Positions 7,072 to 12,408 of a stretch of DNA of 12,408 bases are shown piece after piece. The DNA comes from Bacteroidales bacterium UBA6207 (lineage in GTDB: Bacteria > Bacteroidota > Bacteroidia > Bacteroidales > F082), in contig DISP01000099.1 of assembly GCA_002421995.1 (NCBI GenBank), positions 1 through 12,408 of the forward strand. The letters are read 5' to 3'. The translations under genes were made by a program, and so were the position numbers. Under the pieces are notes generated by a model that saw only the letters and a program-made list of their open reading frames with translations, did no database searches and was not told the origin of the DNA. Numbering within the stretch: the stretch's first letter is position 1; each line of letters starts with the position of its first letter.

Positions 7072-7870
7072 AGTTCAGACAAAACAGCCACAGAGCCAAC
7101 TTCACATATATCTGCGCGAGCGAATAGCAACGACTACGGTTTTCCTCATACCATGATGCTTGTTGCAAAATTTGATATTCCAGATACGCTTTTAAACGAA
7201 CTGCAAAATTTCCGGCTTGTTGCTATGGCTGGTGATGAACCACGCGGTGCTGTGCAGCTTCAGGCAGGCAGCGATATTTTTGCGTTTCTTAGTATCGCGC
7301 ATGATGAGGAATCCGGACCTGAAATCACTTTTGCGCTGATAAATTCAAAGAATGGAAACACGCTTCCTCTTACTGAAACAATTGCTTTTGAGGCCATGAA
7401 AGAAGTTGGAGATACAGAAAATCCCTTCTTGTTTCATCTTCAGCAGCTTGTTGGTTTGAATGATCCGGCCGCCGATGCGATTGGACTTCCCGTTCCAAAT
7501 CCGCATACCGATCATTTTGAGATCAAGATTTCAATGAAAAACAGTGGCCGGATTTATTATAAACTCAGAAGTATCAGCGGCAATGTTTTACAGCAGGGAA
7601 ACTTCGAAGCACTCGATGCTGACAGCCGGCTTCATATTGATAAGAAGCAGCTCGACAGCGGTGTTTATCTGTTTGAGGCAGAAAAGATCGGAATCATTGA
7701 TCGTGAAGTAGTTATAAGGAAGGTAATTAAGCTTTAATTCGAAAATCATGAGATATTTACAAGCTAAAACAGTGGGCATTTCATTCTTGAAATCGTATCA
7801 TCCGTTGATTTTCGATAAATGCATTCTGATTGTAATCCTGGTCTTTTTTTCAAGCTTTTCCAGCGCCGTC

Positions 7871-8212
7871 AATCCCGGCTGGACACCGGTGGCAGGGCTC
7901 CAATACAATATGCAGCTGGTGGGAAAACTTCAGCTCGAAGGAGGCGGATATGCCACCAACTCCAATGATGTTGTTGCAGCTTTTATTGGCTAACAGTGTC
8001 GGGGTGTTGCCTCACCAATTGATAGTCAAGGCTATCTGTTTTTAACCATCGGATCGGATGTAACTTCGAGTGAAACAATAACCTTCAAGGCTTACCTGGC
8101 ATCAGATGGCAGCATCCACAACCTCAACGAAAGCATTGCTTTTGTGAATCAGGGCGAAACCGGCACTTTCCTCAATCCGTTCATCTTCACTTATGGAGCT
8201 CCGCCAACCCAA
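7871..8212 (+). other. D domain 1 of gene B
   Basis: This roughly 114-residue unit starts NPGW, continues GLQYNMQLVGKL, then AAFIG-stop-QCRGVASP, SSETITFKAYL, and SIAFVNQGETGTFLNPF. It is clearly homologous to 9080-9427 and more distantly to 7147-7440. In the intact copy the residue opposite the TAA is Met (AAFVGMDCRG). Confidence 0.7.
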
Positions 8213-8869
8213 TACGCCATCACCGCAAGTGCAGGACCAAACGGCAGCATTAGTCCGTCAGGCAACGTCAGTGTTACAGAGGGAGGAAACAAAACGTTTT
8301 ATATCTACCCTTCCTATGGTTATTCTATTCAGGATGTTGTGGTTGACGGCATCAGCCAGGGCGCTCTGACAAGCTATACTTTCACCAATGTTGTTACCAA
8401 CCATACGATTCAGGCCACATTTCAAATTAAAACCTATGTGCTTAGCTATCTTGCAGGCTCTTACGGCAGTATCACAGGCCAAACAAGTCAAATTGTTTCG
8501 CATGGCGGAAATGGCACAGCTGTTACTGCCGTTCCTGACAACAGCTTCACCTTCATTGGTTGGAGCGACGGAAGCTTTTCCAATCCCCGAACCGACCTGA
8601 ATATCACAAGCAATTTAAGTGTAACTGCTTCATTTTCATCGAGTAGCTATGTAATCACAGCAACTGCCGGAACAGGAGGCAGCATTTCGCCATCGGGTCA
8701 GGTGATTGTTGCAGGAGGAGCAAATAAAACTTTCAGTATTCTTCCAGCCTACAGCTATCAAATTGCAGATGTGTTTGTTGATGGCAATAGTGTTGGAGCC
8801 ATTGCGTCATACACATTTACAAATGTTGGCGAAAATCATACCATTGAAGCTGTTTTTTCGCTCAGGACT
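8213..8869 (+). repeat. Alternating divergent-InlB and InlB-B-type repeats R1-B1-R2
   Basis: R1 (8213-8434) and R2 (8648-8869) are 74-aa units with GSISPSG near the start and NHTI near the end. B1 (8435-8647, 71 aa) is the InlB-B type, with YLAGSYGSITGQ, VSHGGNGTAVTAVP and WSDGS. A fourth unit, B2, follows at 8870-9079 (70 aa). R1-B1 and R2-B2 therefore form two copies of a two-part module. Confidence 0.8.
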
Positions 8870-9079
8870 TATACCCTGAATTACCTCGCAGGCAGCAACG
8901 GAAGCATTTCAGGCCAGTCAAATCAGCTTGTATCGCATGGCGGAACAGGCACTTCGGTAAGAGCCGTCCCTAACAGTGGTTTTGCGTTCGACAGCTGGAG
9001 CGATGGCTCCCTCGTCAATCCCAGAAGAGACCTCAGTGTTGTATCCAATATTAATGTCACAGCCTCGTTTATCAGCACT

Positions 9080-9427
9080 GAAATAAATCCGGGCTGGCAT
9101 GGATCAACCGGAATGCAGTACAATATGCAGATCGTTTGCAAGATTATGCTTGCCGGCGGAGGTTATGCACATCAACCAACCGACCTTTTGGCTGCATTCG
9201 TGGGAATGGATTGCCGCGGCACTGCTTCTCCCCTGAATGAGCAAGGTTTGTTCTTTCTGACCGTAAACTCAAATGTAACATCAGGTGAAACCGTTGCTTT
9301 TAAATGCTATTTAGGAAGCAGCCATGAATTAGTGATACTCAATGAACGAATACCATTTGTCAATCAGGGAGAAGTGGGCACCTTCAACGAGCCTTATATA
9401 TTGACGTATGACAACAATATAACGGAT
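9080..9427 (+). other. D domain 2 of gene B
   Basis: This is the intact copy of the roughly 115-residue D domain: INPGWHGSTGMQYNMQIV, AAFVGMDCRGTASP, SGETVAFKCYLG, FVNQGEVGTFNEPYILTY. It carries extra cysteines (VCK, KCYL) beside the conserved DCRG cysteine. It separates the R-B modules from the main repeat array. Confidence 0.7.
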
Positions 9428-11425
9428 TACTTTATTCAAGCTGATGCTGCAGCACATGGTTCTATCAGCCCGCAAGGCAATATTTTGGTTCCGTCGGGGC
9501 AAAGCCAGCAGTTCACGATCGCTCCTGCAAGCGGATATTCCATTGCAAGTGTTTTGGTTGATGGAGTGAATGTAGGCCCTGTGAGCAATTACCAATTTTC
9601 GAATGTAACACAAAATCACAGCATTGCAGCCAGCTTTAGCGCAAACGGACTAACAATCACTGCTTCAGCCGATCCAAACGGAAGCATCACACCCAGCGGG
9701 GCTGTTGCAGTAAATTGCGGCGCAAGTCAGACGTTCAACATTGTGCCTGTTGTTGGTTTTCATGTGGCCGATGTGTTGGTTGACGGAACATCAGTTGGTG
9801 CAGTCACGACTTACACTTTCAACAATGTAACTGAAAATCATACGATTGTGGCAAGTTTTGCCGGTGACGAACTAACAATCGCTGCTTCGGCAGGTCCGAA
9901 CGGGAGCATTTCGCCAAGCGGGACTGTTGCAGTGAATTATGGTGCAAATCAGACGTTTAATATCGCGCCGGCAATTGGTTTTCATTTGGCCGATGTGTTG
10001 GTGGACGGAACATCAGTTGGTGCTGTCACAACATACACTTTCAACAATGTGACTGAAAACCATACGATTGCAGCGAGTTTTTCCGTTGACGGATTAACAA
10101 TCACTGCATCGGCAGGTCCAAACGGGAGCATCACACCCAGCGGGGCTGTTGCAGTAAATTACGGAGCAAATCAGACATTTAACATCCAGCCGGCGATTGG
10201 TTTTCATGTGGCCGATGTGTTGGTGGACGATGCTTCGGTGGGTGCTGTCACAACATACACTTTCAACAATGTGACTGAAAACCATACGATTGCAGCGAGT
10301 TTTGCCATTAACATCTTTACAATCACTGCTTCGGCCGGACCAAACGGAAACATCACGCCCAGCGGGGCTGTTGCAGTCAATTATGGTGCAAACCAGACCT
10401 TTAATATCCAGCCGGCGATTGGTTTTCATGTGGCCAATGTGTTGGTTGACGGTGCTTCGGTGGGTGCAGTCACAACCTACACTTTCAACAATGTGACTGA
10501 AAACCATACGATTGCAGCGAGTTTTGCCGGTGACGGACTAACAATCACTGCTACAGCAGGACCAAACGGGAGCATCACACCCAGCGGGGCTGTTGCAGTA
10601 AATTACGGCGCAAGTCAGACGTTCAACATTGTGCCTGTTGTTGGTTTTCATGTGGCCGATGTGTTGGTTGACGGAACATCAGTTGGTGCAGTCACGACTT
10701 ACACTTTCAACAATGTAACTGAAAATCATACGATTGTGGCAAGTTTTGCCGGTGACGAACTAACAATCGCTGCTTCGGCAGGTCCAAACGGAAGCATCAC
10801 ACCCAATGGGGCTGTTGCAGTCAATTACGGCGCAAGTCAGACATTTAATATCCAGCCAGCGATTGGTTTTCATGTAGCCGATGTGTTGGTTGACGGAATA
10901 TCAGTTGGTGCGGTCACGACTTACACGTTCACCAATGTGACTGAAAACCATACGATTGCAGCGAGTTTTGCTATAAACACCTTAACCATCACTGCTTCGG
11001 CCGGACCAAACGGGAGCATCACACCCAGCGGGGCTGTTGCAGTCAGTTATGGAGCAAACCAGACCTTTAATATCCAGCCGGCGATTGGTTTTCATGTGGC
11101 CGATGTGCTGGTTGACGGCGCATCGGTGGGTGCTTTAACGAGCTACACCTTCAACAATGTGATTGAAAACCATACCATTGCAGCAAGTTTTGCCATCAAC
11201 ACCTTTACAATCACCGCTTCGGCAGGCCCAAACGGGAGCATTTCACCCAACGGGGCGGTTGCGGTCAATTATGGCGAAAGTTTAACATTCGACTTTTATC
11301 CAAACGAAGGATTCGAGGTTTGTGCAGTTTATATTGATGGTGACAGCATTGGCAATAGTACAAATTACAGTTTTTCAAACATTAATGCGGATCATGACAT
11401 TTTCGTCAGCTTTGCATTGATCAGT
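9428..11425 (+). repeat. Nine tandem 222-bp repeats R3-R11 (74 aa each)
   Basis: Unit starts fall exactly every 222 bp, at 9428, 9650, 9872, 10094, 10316, 10538, 10760, 10982 and 11204. The consensus has TITASAGPNGSITPSG, AVNYGANQTFNI, GFHVADVLVDG, VTTYTFNNVTENHTI and ASF. R4-R10 are very alike in DNA, while R3 and R11 at the edges are diverged. This pattern is expected of an array growing by unequal recombination in its middle. Confidence 0.95.
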
Positions 11426-11698
11426 CATACGATCGAAAACGTCAGGAAGGACCTCAAAATTCTGCTATACCCCATTCCGGCAAAAGAATATTTTGTTGTC
11501 AAAATCAGTCGCTCGGATAGCACAGATATTATTGGGAATTATCAGTTATTTGATCTCAACGGCCTGATGGTCTTAACAGGAACTTTTACAACAAATCAAT
11601 TTAATATCAGTACATCAGTTTTGATTCCGGGAGCTTACATCATTTTGGTAACAATCAACAATGAACAGCTTTACACAGTTAAGTTTAACAAAGTTGAG
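11426..11698 (+). other. T9SS C-terminal sorting domain of gene B
   Basis: After the last repeat the roughly 91-residue tail has the three-part pattern of type A sorting domains: LLYPIPAKEYFVVKI, then YQLFDLNGLMVLTGTF, then PGAYIILV and a short basic end. It directs export across the outer membrane by the type IX system. The gene ends in TGA. Confidence 0.85.
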
Positions 11699-11701
11699 TG
11701 A

Positions 11702-11956
11702 GCGATGATTTGATTTTTGTTTAAAACTCCGATCGAATTCAATGCTTCGTTCCAGTTTACATACTATCGAATTAACAATTTGAATTTCAAAAAGCAACAA
11801 TAAAATCAAAGAAAAACGTAGCTTTGTGGGTCGAATTTTTGAGTTCAACTGGTCTTTCTGTCTAAACACATCCAGGTGTCTTTCTTGAAATTCGGATAAG
11901 AATAAAAATGTAAATAAATAATTAACCGAAACTTATCATAATTAATTTACAATCAA
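11702..11956 (+). promoter_or_regulatory. Intergenic region with -7 box for gene C
   Basis: This 255-bp region holds no credible gene. TAGCTTTG at 11819-11826 matches TAnnTTTG exactly, which would give a 5' leader of about 125 nt to the ATG at 11957. I see no properly spaced -33 TTG and no clear terminator hairpin for gene B. The 60 bp before the ATG are strongly AT-rich. Confidence 0.35.
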
Positions 11957-12408
11957 ATGTTTAAAAAGCAATTTCTTTTCGTGCTGATGCTTTTGGCAAC
12001 GATCAGCATTTCGGCTAAAACATCACATTCCGAAAGCCTTGGTAACGATAAAACTGAAACAGTTGTATCAAATTCTCCGGTTGACCTAATTGAACCCGGC
12101 ACTTCTTTAGCAATGCCGGCAACACCACCTCTGAACCCGGAAGTAAGAATCGGCAATTTGACCTCCGGTGCAGGCCAAGTATTGGTTTCGTTGGAGATGC
12201 TCAATTTCACCGAGAACGTTAACTCCTTTACCTTTAAAATTGTTCTTGACAACAGCATTCTCCAGTTTGTCGAGTTGGTAAACAAGGCTGGTTTCACAGG
12301 CCCAAACTATCAAACTTATCAAAACGGAAACCTCTTAAGTGTTGTTTACTACGATCTTGGCGCAGGTTATATGCCCAACGGGAAAATCTTCGACATGAAG
12401 TTTAATTT
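11957..12408 (+). CDS. Secreted cohesin-like domain protein, cut by the window end (gene C)
   Basis: The first 150 residues are visible and the frame is open at the window edge. Residues 1-20 form a signal peptide with cleavage after SISA. A Ser/Thr- and Pro-containing linker (21-58) precedes a cohesin-like domain from about residue 60: NPEVRIGNL, VLVSLEMLNF, VNSFTFKIVLDNSILQFVEL, NGNLLSVVYYDLG and GKIFDMKF. This matches the gene A cohesin region but is uninterrupted. By analogy a T9SS tail is expected beyond the edge, but that is inference. It has its own upstream gap and is probably a separate transcription unit in the same surface-protein cluster. Confidence 0.8.
   Translation, partial: MFKKQFLFVLMLLATISISAKTSHSESLGNDKTETVVSNSPVDLIEPGTSLAMPATPPLNPEVRIGNLTSGAGQVLVSLEMLNFTENVNSFTFKIVLDNSILQFVELVNKAGFTGPNYQTYQNGNLLSVVYYDLGAGYMPNGKIFDMKFN

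Larger units (their letters stand above)
6113..7737 (+). pseudogene. Interrupted T9SS-secreted surface protein with cohesin-like domain (gene A)
   Basis: The ATG at 6113 opens a signal peptide (hydrophobic residues 8-18, cleavage near Gln24), followed by a cohesin-like beta domain (about 25-150). Codon 45 (6245-6247) is TAG. Reading continues in the same frame to about 6555, then must shift by one missing base to reach the frame that is open to TAA at 7737. After the shift come two GYTW-type repeats (6577-7071), a D-type beta domain (7147-7440) with GDEPRGA, and a T9SS sorting tail (7483-7734) with the phrase PVPNPHTDHFEI. The restored protein would be about 541 aa. Cohesin domains bind dockerins in cellulosomes, and no dockerin is seen here. 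The clear domain continuity across both lesions shows a single ancestral gene. A gene caller may report only 6571-7737 from GTG, or 6269-6628, as separate proteins. Sequencing error is an alternative to real decay. Confidence 0.75.
7748..11701 (+). pseudogene. Giant T9SS-secreted InlB-repeat surface protein with in-frame TAA (gene B)
   Basis: The ATG at 7748 lies 10 bp after gene A. A signal peptide (hydrophobic core ILIVILVFF, cleavage near residue 40) leads into D domain 1 (42-155), which is broken by TAA at codon 82 (7991-7993). The frame then stays open for 3.7 kb. In conceptual numbering of 1317 aa it reads repeat R1 (156-229), InlB-B type B1 (230-300), R2 (301-374), B2 (375-444), D domain 2 (445-560), repeats R3-R11 (561-1226), and a T9SS tail (1227-1317) beginning near LKILLYPIPAKEYFVV. 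The 74-aa units resemble the divergent InlB B-repeat family and end in NHTI-x-ASF. Such proteins are usually extended adhesins or stalks attached to the cell surface. A gene caller may report 8144-11701 from GTG, but no ribosome-binding region supports that start. As written only an 81-aa fragment would be made. Readthrough or a base-call error would restore the full protein. Confidence 0.8.

Noticed and set aside
6113..7993. Reassignment of TAA/TAG as sense codons
   Set aside because: TAA ends dsbD and gene A in sensible places, and reading through the gene A stop gives non-homologous sequence with more stops. The internal stops look like local lesions.
9428..11425. CRISPR array or other short-repeat element
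   Set aside because: The 222-bp repeats are in frame, have no unique spacers and encode a continuous protein domain.
8144..11701. Independent gene starting at GTG 8144
   Set aside because: The GTG lies in the middle of D domain 1, with homologous coding sequence immediately upstream in the same frame and no signal peptide.

Overview
The window looks like a chromosome fragment of a Bacteroidota bacterium, probably an environmental Bacteroidales-like lineage. The evidence is two C-terminal type IX secretion (T9SS) sorting domains, A-rich ribosome-binding regions without Shine-Dalgarno motifs, TAnnTTTG-type -7 promoter boxes, and the style of the TilS and DsbD proteins. The finer placement is inference.

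Left part (1-5800) is ordinary housekeeping. It holds a small carboxymuconolactone decarboxylase/AhpD-family protein (+), a large DsbD-type thiol:disulfide interchange protein with a duplicated N-terminal domain (-), and tRNA(Ile)-lysidine synthase tilS (-). Divergent from tilS across about 105 bp is a two-gene molybdenum-cofactor operon, mobA plus a mobB-like P-loop gene. No molybdoenzyme is visible here.

Right part (5801-12408) is a run of three large secreted surface-protein genes on +. Gene A (6113-7737) has a signal peptide, a cohesin-like domain, two GYTW-type repeats, a beta-rich domain here called D, and a T9SS tail. Gene B (7748-11701) has a signal peptide, a D domain, alternating divergent-InlB (74 aa) and InlB-B-type repeats, a second D domain, nine more 74-aa repeats and a T9SS tail. 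Gene C (11957 to the window edge) has a signal peptide and a cohesin-like domain and is cut by the window. A and B are 10 bp apart and probably co-transcribed.

As written, gene A carries an in-frame TAG and a one-base frameshift, and gene B carries an in-frame TAA. Alignment of the paralogous domains within the window shows that each stop sits in the middle of a conserved domain. The long reading frames downstream are otherwise intact, so the lesions are recent, or are sequence errors, or are read through. TAA and TGA clearly end neighbouring genes, so a general stop-codon reassignment is not supported.

The most notable items are the interrupted surface-protein pair, the unnamed D domain found three times in two proteins, cohesin-like domains on T9SS-type proteins, and a 222-bp repeat array with a nearly perfect 215-bp match exactly four repeat units apart.
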